Shown: positions 46,993-54,866 of the stretch, one piece after another | How positions within the stretch are numbered: the first letter of the stretch is position 1 | How the letters are laid out: each line of letters begins with the position of its first letter | Source: Mitsuaria sp. PDC51 | GTDB lineage: Bacteria; Pseudomonadota; Gammaproteobacteria; Burkholderiales; Burkholderiaceae_C | Reading direction: 5' to 3' | DNA length: 64,000 bases | NCBI RefSeq assembly: GCF_900113225.1 | Contig: NZ_FOZE01000002.1 | Location: 434,001 to 498,000 of the forward strand | Translations under genes and position numbers: made by a program | Notes under the pieces: model-generated | Seen by the model: only the letters and a program-made list of their open reading frames with translations | Database searches by the model: none | Told to the model about the DNA's origin: nothing

Positions 46993-48242
46993 CGGAGCTG
47001 GCCTCCGTGACGCTCCGCGATCGCGCGCACCGCGGCCCGCTGCGAGGCGCTCAGCCGCGCATGCAGGCCCAGCGGCAGGTTGAGCACGGTGCGGGCCGCG
47101 CGCTCGCCCTGCGGGCAGTCGCCCGCGGTGTAGCCGAAGCGGCGGCTGCCGCGCGGATGGACGACATCGTCGAACCAGGTGCCGCCGACGATGCCCGCCG
47201 CCTCGAGCGCCACCACGGCGGCGTCGCGGGACGCCGCGTCGGGCAGCAGCAGCGGATAACGCAGCAGCACGGCGCCGGGCGCGCGCACTGGCCATTCCCA
47301 GCCCGGCAAGTTGGTCAGCAGCGCGTCGAAGTCGGCGGCCTGCGCGCGGCGCAGCGCATGGATCGCGTCGAAGCGACGCGCCTGCGTCCATCCGACCGCG
47401 GCGCTCAGCGGATGCAGGCCGGCGCGGTAGTCGGGCTGCGTGTCGCCGGCGACCTCGCTGTCCGGCGTCTTCGCCACCACGCCCAGCATCCGCGATGGCG
47501 CGCGCAGCAGCGCGGTCAGCGCGCTCAGCGCCGGGCGCGGCAGGCTCATCGTCAAGCGGTGCCAGCACAGCGTCAGCAGCTGCCGCAGGACCGTGCCGGT
47601 CGACGGCGCCCGCAGCGCCGGCAGGCGCGCCGCGAAGCGCGCCCGCGACGGCGGGTGATGGATGACCAGCGCGCCGCCGATGCCGGTGGTCAGCGGCTTG
47701 GAGTACTCGAAGCTGAAGAAGGCCGCATGGCCCAGCGTGCCGACGGGGCGGCCCACCGCGTCGGTGCTGCCCCACGCGTGGGCGGCGTCCTCGACGAAGA
47801 CGACGTCGGGGTGCTGGATGCGCAACTCGTCCAGGCCCTCGGTGACCAGGCCGAAGTTGTGTGGCACCACGACCAGCCGCGTCTCGTCGCTGATGGCTTC
47901 GGAGATCGCATCGGGCGTGGGGTTGAAGTCGTCACGCGCGATGTCGACGTAGCGGACCGTCAGCCCCAGGTGCATGAAGACATTGGGCACGACCACGCAG
48001 GTGTAGCCCGGCAGCAGCACTTCCGAGCCGGGCGGCAGGTCCAGCGACGCGGTGAAGGCGTGCAGCGCCGCGCGGCCGCTGCCGAACAGGCGCACCTCGC
48101 CGTCGACCGCCGGGTCCAGGCCCAGGCTGCGCGCGAAGGCGGCGCGGAAGTCCTCGAGGCTGGCGGTGCCGCGCCGCAGCCAGTGCCACAGCGCCACCGG
48201 CAGGTCGCGCCAGCGCAGTGCGCCGGCGACATGACCCTTCAT
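46989..48242 (-). CDS. DegT-family aminotransferase-like protein
   Basis: The 417-residue PLP-fold protein has GSGRAALHAFTASL (residues 55-68), LLPGYTCVVVPN, E151/D152 (VEDAAHAWGSTDA) and the PLP lysine K182 (FSFEYSKPLTTGIGGAL). It is longer than WbpE-type enzymes and has a distinct middle insertion rich in basic residues. It is coupled by ATGA to the upstream acyltransferase and the downstream flippase. The sugar acted on is unknown; with the acyltransferase it may make an N-acylated aminosugar. Confidence 0.8.
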   Translation of the reverse strand: MKGHVAGALRWRDLPVALWHWLRRGTASLEDFRAAFARSLGLDPAVDGEVRLFGSGRAALHAFTASLDLPPGSEVLLPGYTCVVVPNVFMHLGLTVRYVDIARDDFNPTPDAISEAISDETRLVVVPHNFGLVTEGLDELRIQHPDVVFVEDAAHAWGSTDAVGRPVGTLGHAAFFSFEYSKPLTTGIGGALVIHHPPSRARFAARLPALRAPSTGTVLRQLLTLCWHRLTMSLPRPALSALTALLRAPSRMLGVVAKTPDSEVAGDTQPDYRAGLHPLSAAVGWTQARRFDAIHALRRAQAADFDALLTNLPGWEWPVRAPGAVLLRYPLLLPDAASRDAAVVALEAAGIVGGTWFDDVVHPRGSRRFGYTAGDCPQGERAARTVLNLPLGLHARLSASQRAAVRAIAERHGGQLR

Positions 48243-48799
48243 GAGGACGACGACGGCGGACGCGCGCCGTCGACCCGGTGGAGCGGCCGGGCCGGCACGC
48301 CGCCGTAGACCCAGCCGCCGGGGAGGTGGCCGCGCACCACGGCGTGCGCGGCGACCACCGCGCCGTCCTCGATCACGCTGCCGGGCAGCACCGTCACGCG
48401 GGCGCCGAGGAACACGTTGCTGCCGATGCGGATGTCGGCGCGCTGGTAGTGCTCGCGGAAGAGGCCGGTGGCGGTGACCGCGTTGGACTCGCAGAACAGC
48501 ATCAAGCCGGGGCCGATGGCGACGTCGTCGCCGATGGTGAGCCGCTGCTGGCCGATCAGCAGGTAGCCGCCCGGCGCGATGTGGCTGCGCACGCCGATGC
48601 GGAAACTGCCGGGGCCGCTGGCCAGCAGCTGGACGTCGCGGTACAGGATGGATCCCGCGCCGAGCGCGCTGCCCGCGCCGCAGCGCACCCGGGCGCCGGG
48701 ATGGATCTGGGCGCGGGTGCCGACGCGCAGCCCCAGGCACGCCGCGACGCGCGCGCGGATCCGCGCGCGCACCGCATCCAGCGTGTAGCCCAGCAGCAT
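48239..48799 (-). CDS. hexapeptide-repeat acyltransferase
   Basis: The 186-residue protein is a left-handed beta-helix transferase. It has repeated [LIV]-G-x4 turns (IHPGARVRCGAGSALGAGSI, later IRIGSNVFLGARVTVLPGSV) and the C-terminal GVPARPL typical of the WbbJ/maltose-O-acetyltransferase group. A His pair (REHYQ, AAHAVV) may supply the catalytic base. It is joined to the DegT gene by ATGA, so both probably act on one sugar. Confidence 0.83.
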   Translation of the reverse strand: MLLGYTLDAVRARIRARVAACLGLRVGTRAQIHPGARVRCGAGSALGAGSILYRDVQLLASGPGSFRIGVRSHIAPGGYLLIGQQRLTIGDDVAIGPGLMLFCESNAVTATGLFREHYQRADIRIGSNVFLGARVTVLPGSVIEDGAVVAAHAVVRGHLPGGWVYGGVPARPLHRVDGARPPSSSS

Positions 48800-48870
48800 C
48801 GCGTTGGTGGCCTTGTCCAGGGGTTGATCGGAAGGGATGAGATCGGTGACGGCCCGGGCGCGCGCGGCGC

Positions 48871-49974
48871 TCAGGCCAGCGCGGCGCGCAGCGCGGCGAC
48901 GACCTCGTCCTGCTGCGCCTCGGTGAGGTCGGCGCTCATCGGCAGGCTCATCACGCGGCGCGCCGCGGCCTCGGCATGCGCCAGCGGCGTCGCGATGCGG
49001 CAGCGCTGCTCATAGGCGGGCTGGCGGTGCAGCGGCTTCGGATAGTGGATCGCGGTCGGGATGCCGGCCTGCTTGAGCGCCTCGGCCACCGCGTCGCGGC
49101 GGTCCACCTGCACGGTGAACTGGGCCCACACGCAATCGCGGTCCTCGCGCACGGCCAGGCGCTGCAGCGGCAGCTCGCCAATCAGCTGCTGATAGCGCTC
49201 GCCGATGGCCAGGCGCTGCGCGATCTCCCAGTCGAAGCGTTCCAGCTTGCCCAGCACCACCGCGCACTGCAGCGTGTCCATGCGCCCGCCGACGCCCACC
49301 CGCGTGTGGGTGTAGCGCTGGCTCTGACCGTGGACGCGGATCTCGCGCGCGGCCTGCGCCAGCGCGTCGTCATCGGTGAACAGCGCGCCGCCGTCGCCGT
49401 AGCAGCCCAGCGGCTTGCTGGGGAAGAAGCTGGTCGCGCCCCAGGTCGAGAGGCCGCAGCTCTTGCGGCCCTTGTACGTCGCGCCAAAGCTCTGCGCCGC
49501 GTCCTCGATGACCGGGATGTTCCCGTGCCGCGCCGCGATCGCGTTGATCGCGTCCATGTCGCACACCTGACCGTACAGGCTCACCGGCATGATCGCCTTC
49601 GTGCGCGGCGTGATGGCGGCCTCGATCAGCGCGGCGTCCAGGTTGCAGCTGTCCGGCTCGATGTCGACGAACACCGGCACGCCGCCGAGCAGCACGATGG
49701 TCTCGGCCGTCGCGGCGAAGGTGAAGGGCGTGGTGATGACTTCGTCGCCGGGCTGCAGGTCCAGCGCCATCAGCGCGATCAGCAGCGCCTCGGTGCCGCT
49801 GGCCACGGTGATGCAGTGACGCGTGCCGGCGTAGGCGGCCAGCGCGGTCTCAAGCTCCTTGACCTCCGGGCCCATGATGTACTGGCCGTGATCCAGCACG
49901 CGCTGGATGCGCGCGTCGATGCTCGGCTTGAGCGCGGCGTACTGCGCCTTGAGGTCGATGAAGGGAAGGCTCAT
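48871..49974 (-). CDS. wbpE: UDP-2-acetamido-2-deoxy-3-oxo-D-glucuronate aminotransferase
   Basis: WbpE adds the 3-amino group in the UDP-GlcNAc3NAcA pathway. The 367-residue PLP enzyme has [15 protein letters not shown] (58-72), E157/D158 ([13 protein letters not shown]) and the PLP lysine K187 ([15 protein letters not shown]). Length and motifs closely match the Pseudomonas aeruginosa enzyme, whose lysine is also near position 185. It overlaps wbpD by ATGA and follows wbpB, giving a three-gene block of the pathway. Confidence 0.92.
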   Translation of the reverse strand: MSLPFIDLKAQYAALKPSIDARIQRVLDHGQYIMGPEVKELETALAAYAGTRHCITVASGTEALLIALMALDLQPGDEVITTPFTFAATAETIVLLGGVPVFVDIEPDSCNLDAALIEAAITPRTKAIMPVSLYGQVCDMDAINAIAARHGNIPVIEDAAQSFGATYKGRKSCGLSTWGATSFFPSKPLGCYGDGGALFTDDDALAQAAREIRVHGQSQRYTHTRVGVGGRMDTLQCAVVLGKLERFDWEIAQRLAIGERYQQLIGELPLQRLAVREDRDCVWAQFTVQVDRRDAVAEALKQAGIPTAIHYPKPLHRQPAYEQRCRIATPLAHAEAAARRVMSLPMSADLTEAQQDEVVAALRAALA

Positions 49975-50567
49975 GCCTGGGGCTCCGTGGGATCCACCAG
50001 GCGCAGCGCCCGGCCGTTGAGTTCGTAGAGATCGCCGCTCGCCGGACAGGCCGCGCGGCCCTGGCCTTCCACGGGCAGGTCCAGCTTCTCGCCATGGCGG
50101 CTCATCCAGCCGATCTGGCGCGCCGGCACGCCGACCATCAGCGCATACGGCGTCACGTCGCCCTTGACCACCGCGCCGGCGCCGACGAAGGCGTACTCGC
50201 CGATCGTCGCGCCGCAGACGACGGTGCAGTTGGCGCCGAGCGTCGCGCCGCGCTGGACCCGCGTGTGGCGGTATTCGTTCTTGCGCGGCACCGCCGAGCG
50301 CGGGTTGTAGACATTGGTGAAGACCATCGACGGGCCGCAGAAGACGTCGTCCTCCAGCGTCACCGCGTCATAGACCGACACGTTGTTCTGGATCTTCACG
50401 TTGCGGCCGATGGCCACGTCGTTGCCGACATAGACGCCCTGCCCCAGCGAGCAGCCCTCGCCGATGCGCGCGCCGGCGCAGACATGGCTGAAGTGCCAGA
50501 CCTTGGTGCCGTCGCCGAGCTGTGCGCCGTCGTCGACGATGGCGCTGTCGTGCTTCCACCAGCCCAT
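49971..50567 (-). CDS. wbpD: UDP-2-acetamido-3-amino-2,3-dideoxy-glucuronate N-acetyltransferase
   Basis: WbpD acetylates the 3-amino group formed by WbpE. The 198-residue left-handed beta-helix protein has [40 protein letters not shown] and [10 protein letters not shown] followed by the RKNEYRHT segment typical of WbpD. It starts one base after the wbpB stop. Confidence 0.93.
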   Translation of the reverse strand: MGWWKHDSAIVDDGAQLGDGTKVWHFSHVCAGARIGEGCSLGQGVYVGNDVAIGRNVKIQNNVSVYDAVTLEDDVFCGPSMVFTNVYNPRSAVPRKNEYRHTRVQRGATLGANCTVVCGATIGEYAFVGAGAVVKGDVTPYALMVGVPARQIGWMSRHGEKLDLPVEGQGRAACPASGDLYELNGRALRLVDPTEPQA

Positions 50568-50568
50568 G

Positions 50569-51633
50569 TCAGAACACCAGCGGCAGGCCGACGCGCTGGC
50601 CGTCGCGCGCGCTGCGGTAGGCGGCGATCAGCAGCTCCAGCGAGCGCAGGCCCTCGTAGCCGTCGACCTGCGCCTGCGCCTCGCCGCGCAGCGTCTGGAT
50701 GACGTTGTCGTAGTAGGCCGCGTGGCCGAAGCCGTAGACGCTGGGGGTCTCGTAGCTGGCGTTCTTCACCCGCTCGTCGTCGGGATGGGGCGTGTCGAAG
50801 GCCCAGTGCTCGATCTTGTTGACCGCCGTGCCGCCGATCTTGACCGTGCCCTTCTCGCCCAGGATGGTGATCGAGCCTTCCAGGTTCTGCGGATAGGTCA
50901 GCATCGTCACGTTGATGCTGGCCAGGCCGCCGTGGCGCAGGCGCAGCGCCAGCACGCCGGTGTCCTCGGCCTCGATGTCGCGGTCCAGCGTGGCCGTGTA
51001 GGCATGCACGTTGTCGACCGGGCCGACCAGCCAGTCCAGCAGGTCCACGTAGTGGCTGGCCTGGTTCATGAAGGCGCCGCCGTCCATGTCCCAGCGGCCG
51101 CGCCAGCGGGCGGCGTCGTAGTAGCTCTGTGGGCGGGTCCAGAACACGTTGACCGTGCTCATGAAGATGCGGCCGAAGCGGCCCTGGTCCAGCGCCTGCT
51201 TGACCAGCTGCACCGTCGCGTTGAGGCGGTTCTGCTTGACGACGAAGAGCTTCACGCCGGCGTCGCGGCAGGCGCGGACCATGGCCTGGCCTTCCTCGAA
51301 CTTGGTCGCCATCGGCTTCTCGCTGAGCACGTGGCGGCCGGCCTGGGCGCAGGCGATCGCCTGCTGCGCATGCAGGCCGCTGGGCGTGGACAGGACGATC
51401 AGGTCGGCGTCGGAACCCGCCAGGAGCGCGTCCAGCGAGGCGAAACCGCGCTCCGGCGGCAGGCCGGTCTGGGCCAGCGCGGCCTGGACGGCCTCGGGGC
51501 GGGTGTCGCAGACGGCGACCAGTTCGGCGCGACCCGCGTGGCGGGTCAGCGCCTCGACGTGGTTCTTCGAGATGCGGCCGCAACCGACGAGGGCGACACG
51601 GACCGGGCGGTCCAGGATGGGGAACTGAGGCAT
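50569..51633 (-). CDS. wbpB: Gfo/Idh/MocA-family dehydrogenase (WbpB-like)
   Basis: WbpB oxidises UDP-GlcNAcA at C3 using NAD. The 354-residue protein has the NAD-binding [13 protein letters not shown] (13-25), the [13 protein letters not shown] segment, and the [20 protein letters not shown] region of this family. The start [10 protein letters not shown] is right after a palindromic promoter and has no clear ribosome site. The next enzymes WbpE and WbpD follow directly. The UDP-GlcNAc 6-dehydrogenase (wbpA) needed upstream in the pathway is not in the window. Confidence 0.9.
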   Translation of the reverse strand: MPQFPILDRPVRVALVGCGRISKNHVEALTRHAGRAELVAVCDTRPEAVQAALAQTGLPPERGFASLDALLAGSDADLIVLSTPSGLHAQQAIACAQAGRHVLSEKPMATKFEEGQAMVRACRDAGVKLFVVKQNRLNATVQLVKQALDQGRFGRIFMSTVNVFWTRPQSYYDAARWRGRWDMDGGAFMNQASHYVDLLDWLVGPVDNVHAYTATLDRDIEAEDTGVLALRLRHGGLASINVTMLTYPQNLEGSITILGEKGTVKIGGTAVNKIEHWAFDTPHPDDERVKNASYETPSVYGFGHAAYYDNVIQTLRGEAQAQVDGYEGLRSLELLIAAYRSARDGQRVGLPLVF

Positions 51634-51636
51634 GGC

Positions 51637-51664
51637 GCGCGATTTTAAGAGCCTAAAATCGCGC
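51637..51664. promoter_or_regulatory. palindromic divergent promoter between wbpB and lysS
   Basis: A perfect 11-bp inverted repeat GCGCGATTTTA / TAAAATCGCGC (51637-51647, 51654-51664) with a 6-base centre fills most of the 52 bases between the two starts. Each arm holds a TAAAAT that can serve as a -10, one per direction. For wbpB the start point would fall 1-2 bases before the ATG, so its mRNA may be leaderless. For lysS the leader would be about 20 nt. No good -35 boxes are seen. Confidence 0.55.
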
Positions 51665-51685
51665 CCAGCTTTTTCCAGGTCCACG

Positions 51686-53227
51686 ATGAGCCAGCCCCAA
51701 GCCCCCCACACCGGCGCCGACCAAGCGGCGCCCGCGCAAGACGACAACAAGCTGATCGCCGAACGCCGCGAGAAACTCGCCGCCATCCGCGAGAAGGCGC
51801 AGGCCAAGGGCGTCGCGGCCTTCCCCAACGACTTCAAACCCCAGCACCGCGCCCAGCCGCTGCAGGCGCAGTACGGCGAGCTCGCCAACGAGGAGCTCGA
51901 GCCCCAGGCCGTCGCCGTGACGGTGGCCGGCCGCATGATGCTCAAGCGCATCATGGGCAAGGCCAGCTTCGCCACGCTGCAGGACGCCACCGGCGCGATC
52001 CAGCTCTTCCTCTCGAAGGACGCGCTGGGCGAGGAGGTCTACAACGACTTCAAGCACTTCGACCTGGGCGACATCCTGGGCGCCGAGGGCACGCTCTTCC
52101 GCACCCGCACCGGCGAGCTGTCGGTCAAGGTCACGACCCTGCGCCTGCTGACCAAGTCGCTGCGCCCGCTGCCGGACAAGTTCCACGGCATGGCCGACCA
52201 GGAGCAGAAATACCGCCAGCGCTATGCCGACCTGATCTCCGACGGCAAGGCGCGCGAGCGCTTCGTGGCGCGCTCCAAGGCGGTGTCGTCGATCCGCTCG
52301 TACATGGTGGAGAACGGCTTCCTGGAGGTCGAGACGCCGATGCTCCACCCGATCCCGGGGGGCGCCAATGCCAAGCCCTTCATCACGCACCACAACGCGC
52401 TGGACCAGGAGATGTACCTGCGCATCGCGCCGGAGCTCTATCTGAAGCGCCTGGTGGTGGGCGGGTTCGAGCGCGTGTTCGAGATCAACCGCAACTTCCG
52501 CAACGAGGGGATCAGCGTCCGGCACAACCCCGAGTTCACGATGATGGAGTTCTACGCGGCCTACTGGACCCACCAGGAGGTCATGAGCTTCACCGAGGAA
52601 GTGATCCGCCACGCAGCGCGCGCCGCGACCGGCAGCGCGGTGGTGAGCTACGCCGGCAAGCCGGTGGATCTGGAGAAGCCGTTCACGCGGCTGTCGGTGC
52701 GCCAGTCGCTGATCGTGCACGCCGGCGTGAGCGAGGCCGAGGCCGATGACGCCGAGGTGCTGCGCGCCAGGCTGAAGGCGCTGGGCGAGGAAGCGCCGGC
52801 GCACTGGGGCCTGTCGGCGCTGCAGTTCGGGCTGTTCGAGGCGGCGGTCGAGGAGAAGCTCTGGGAGCCGACCTTCATCGTCGACTATCCGGTGGAGGTG
52901 TCGCCGCTGGCGCGCGCCTCGGATGCGGATCCGACGATCACCGAGCGCTTCGAGCTGTTCATCACCGGCCGCGAATACGCCAACGGCTTCTCCGAGCTGA
53001 ACGACGCCGAGGACCAGGCCGCGCGCTTCCAGGCGCAGGTCGCCAACAAGGACGCCGGCGACGAGGAGGCGATGTTCTTCGACGCGGATTTCATCCGCGC
53101 GCTGGAGTACGGCATGCCCCCCACCGGCGGCTGCGGCATCGGCATCGACCGGCTGATGATGCTGATCACCGACAGCCCGTCGATCCGCGACGTGATCCTG
53201 TTCCCGGCGCTGCGGCGCGAGGGTTGA
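51686..53227 (+). CDS. lysS: lysyl-tRNA synthetase, class II
   Basis: LysRS charges tRNA-Lys. The 513-residue protein has an N-terminal OB-fold anticodon-binding domain (about residues 75-180), class II motif 2 ([20 protein letters not shown]) and motif 3 ([13 protein letters not shown]). The start [13 protein letters not shown] is chosen; an 18-codon upstream reading overlaps the wbpB promoter. A terminator follows. Confidence 0.97.
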   Translation: MSQPQAPHTGADQAAPAQDDNKLIAERREKLAAIREKAQAKGVAAFPNDFKPQHRAQPLQAQYGELANEELEPQAVAVTVAGRMMLKRIMGKASFATLQDATGAIQLFLSKDALGEEVYNDFKHFDLGDILGAEGTLFRTRTGELSVKVTTLRLLTKSLRPLPDKFHGMADQEQKYRQRYADLISDGKARERFVARSKAVSSIRSYMVENGFLEVETPMLHPIPGGANAKPFITHHNALDQEMYLRIAPELYLKRLVVGGFERVFEINRNFRNEGISVRHNPEFTMMEFYAAYWTHQEVMSFTEEVIRHAARAATGSAVVSYAGKPVDLEKPFTRLSVRQSLIVHAGVSEAEADDAEVLRARLKALGEEAPAHWGLSALQFGLFEAAVEEKLWEPTFIVDYPVEVSPLARASDADPTITERFELFITGREYANGFSELNDAEDQAARFQAQVANKDAGDEEAMFFDADFIRALEYGMPPTGGCGIGIDRLMMLITDSPSIRDVILFPALRREG

Positions 53228-53239
53228 GCGAAGGCGGAC

Positions 53240-53284
53240 GGCTGCTGGCCCTCACCCCTGCCCTCTCCCGCAAGCGGGAGAGGG
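53240..53284 (+). repeat. 45-bp dispersed repeat, copy A
   Basis: The element begins GGCTGCTGGCCCTCACCCCT and ends in the hairpin CCCTCTCCCGCAAGCGGGAGAGGG. Copy B at 53934-53978 is the reverse complement with one base different. It starts 13 bases after lysS. The hairpin core is of the kind repeated many times in GC-rich proteobacterial genomes. Confidence 0.85.
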
Positions 53285-53310
53285 AGTAAGAAAAGAAGGC
53301 ACCAAAGCAG

Positions 53311-53344
53311 AAAGGGACACCGTGAGGTGTCCCTTTTCCTTTTG
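53311..53344 (+). terminator. Rho-independent terminator after lysS
   Basis: AAAGGGACACC / GGTGTCCCTTT (53311-53321, 53326-53336) form an 11-bp perfect stem with a 4-base loop, followed by TCCTTTT. The A-rich 5' side would also give a U-tail for the convergent DUF4148 gene. Confidence 0.85.
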
Positions 53345-53399
53345 GCCTCCCCCTGGCCGGCCGGTGCGCCCGGCAGTGTCGAGGGGGAAGCGGCACGCC

Positions 53400-53684
53400 T
53401 TACTTGGCGGCGTTGCCTTCGTTCGACGCGCCCTTCTTGGCGGCGGTCTTCTGGGCGGAGGCCTTGGCGGCCAGTTGGGTGGCCGTCGGGGCGTTGATGC
53501 CGTTGTTCAGGGCACCGACGCCAGCCTGCTCGGCGCTCAGCGCGGCGACTTCGCCGGAATCACGGGCGGCTTGCAGCTCGGCGATCACTTCGGCGCGGGT
53601 CTTTTCCACCGGTTCGGCGGCGAAGGTGGCGCTGGCGCTCAGGAAAGCGGCGGCGATCAGGGCGGTCTTGGTCAGCGTGTTCAT
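53400..53684 (-). CDS. DUF4148-type small secreted protein
   Basis: The 94-residue protein has a signal peptide (MNTLTKTALIAAAFLSASATFAA) and then KTRAEVIAELQAARDSGEV, the marker of DUF4148 proteins that are common in Burkholderiales and of unknown function. The C-terminus is a low-complexity Ala/Lys tail (AAKASAQKTAAKKGA). The start is the ATG with AGAGGAACC upstream; an ATG 17 codons earlier would spoil the signal peptide. It is flanked by two inverted copies of a 45-bp repeat. Confidence 0.8.
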   Translation of the reverse strand: MNTLTKTALIAAAFLSASATFAAEPVEKTRAEVIAELQAARDSGEVAALSAEQAGVGALNNGINAPTATQLAAKASAQKTAAKKGASNEGNAAK

Positions 53685-53996
53685 GGCGGTTCCTCTCGGT
53701 TCGTGGCACCGGACTCCGCACTCCGCGTCGTCCATGGGTTGAACTCTAGGCGCCAGACCTCAGGGGAAACACTAGGTATTCTGGAAAGATCCATTCAAGG
53801 ATCGTCAACAATCCTGCGCTGGTGTGCGAACCGTACACCGATCGGGATCAAGGATTGTTTCAATCGGGGTCCGCAATGATGGGGACCCTCCACGGCCGAT
53901 TGGGGGAAGAAGCGCACCGCTGCCGGTATGTCCCCCTCTCCCGCTTGCGGGAGAGGGAAGGGGTGAGGGCCAGCAGCCTGTGCAAGCCCTTCCGCT
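53685..53996. other. 312-base gap between the DUF4148 gene and enoyl-CoA hydratase
   Basis: No gene is seen. The region holds copy B of the 45-bp repeat. It also has two short hairpins: GGTGTGC / GTACACC (53821-53827, 53833-53839) and GGGTCC / GGACCC (53867-53872, 53883-53888). The first 100 bases presumably hold the promoter of the DUF4148 gene; a -10-like TAGAGT read on the minus strand is near 53748, with no convincing -35. Confidence 0.6.
53934..53978 (-). repeat. 45-bp dispersed repeat, copy B (inverted)
   Basis: This is the reverse complement of copy A at 53240-53284 with a single base difference (T for G after CACCCC). It ends 18 bases from the stop of the enoyl-CoA hydratase gene. 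Both copies therefore sit just beyond the stop codon of a gene and could form hairpins at mRNA 3' ends. Confidence 0.85.
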
Positions 53997-54806
53997 TCAG
54001 CTGTGCTTGAAGACCGGCGCCCGCTTGGCCAGGAAAGCTTCCATGCCCTCGCGCTGGTCGTCGCTGCCGAACAGCGCATGGAAGTGGCGGCGCTCGATCG
54101 CGACGCCTTCCTTCAGCCCACCCTGGTAGGCCAGGTTCACCAGCTCCTTGATCAGCATCGTCGACGGCCCGCTGAAGCCGTTGATCGTCTCCGCCGCCGT
54201 CAGCGCCTCGGCCATCAGCTGCTCGGCGGGCACGACGCGCGACACCAGCCCGGCGCGCTCCGCCTCGGCGGCATCCATCATCCGCGCGGTCAGCAGCATG
54301 TCCATCGCCTTGCTCTTGCTGACGGCGCGCGGCAGGCGCTGCGTGCCGCCGGCGCCCGGGATGATGCCCAGCTTGATCTCCGGCTGGCCGAAGCGCGCCG
54401 TGTCCGCCGCGATGATGAAGTCGCACATCATCGCCAGCTCGCAGCCGCCGCCCAGCGCGAAGCCCGCCACCGCGCCGATCACCGGCTTGCGCACCTGCAG
54501 GATGGTCTCCCAGTTCTTCGAGATCAGCCCGCTCTTGAACGCCGACATGAAGGTGTGCGGCGCCATCGTCGGGATGTCAGCGCCGGCGGCAAACGCACGC
54601 TCGCTGCCGGTCAGCACGATGCAGCCGATGCCGTCGTCCGCGTCGAAGGCCAGCAGCGCGCGGCCCAGCTCGTCCATCAGCGGATCGCTCAGCGCGTTCA
54701 GCTGCTTGGGGCGATGCAGCCGGATCACGCCGGTCTTGCGGTCGCCGGTGCCGGCCACCTCGACCAGGATGTTCTCGAACGCGACGCCGGTCAGGGCTTG
54801 AATCAT
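53997..54806 (-). CDS. enoyl-CoA hydratase
   Basis: The 269-residue crotonase-fold enzyme hydrates trans-2-enoyl-CoA in beta-oxidation. It has AFAAGADIPTM and VAGFALGGGCELAMMCD (oxyanion-hole glycine), and PEIKLGIIPGAGGTQRLPR with the catalytic glutamate region. The ATG at 54806 has AAGGAG at ideal spacing, so the ATG five codons earlier is rejected. There is no obvious operon partner; the DUF3108 gene is 60 bases upstream. Confidence 0.92.
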   Translation of the reverse strand: MIQALTGVAFENILVEVAGTGDRKTGVIRLHRPKQLNALSDPLMDELGRALLAFDADDGIGCIVLTGSERAFAAGADIPTMAPHTFMSAFKSGLISKNWETILQVRKPVIGAVAGFALGGGCELAMMCDFIIAADTARFGQPEIKLGIIPGAGGTQRLPRAVSKSKAMDMLLTARMMDAAEAERAGLVSRVVPAEQLMAEALTAAETINGFSGPSTMLIKELVNLAYQGGLKEGVAIERRHFHALFGSDDQREGMEAFLAKRAPVFKHS

Positions 54807-54866
54807 GGAGGTCTCCTTCAACTTGGAATGGCGGCAACTATAGGGCGCTGGTCCCGGAGAGCGCCT

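Noticed and set aside
53240-53978. An insertion sequence or composite transposon bracketing the DUF4148 gene
   Set aside because: The inverted repeats enclose no transposase and show no target-site duplication. They fit REP-like elements better.
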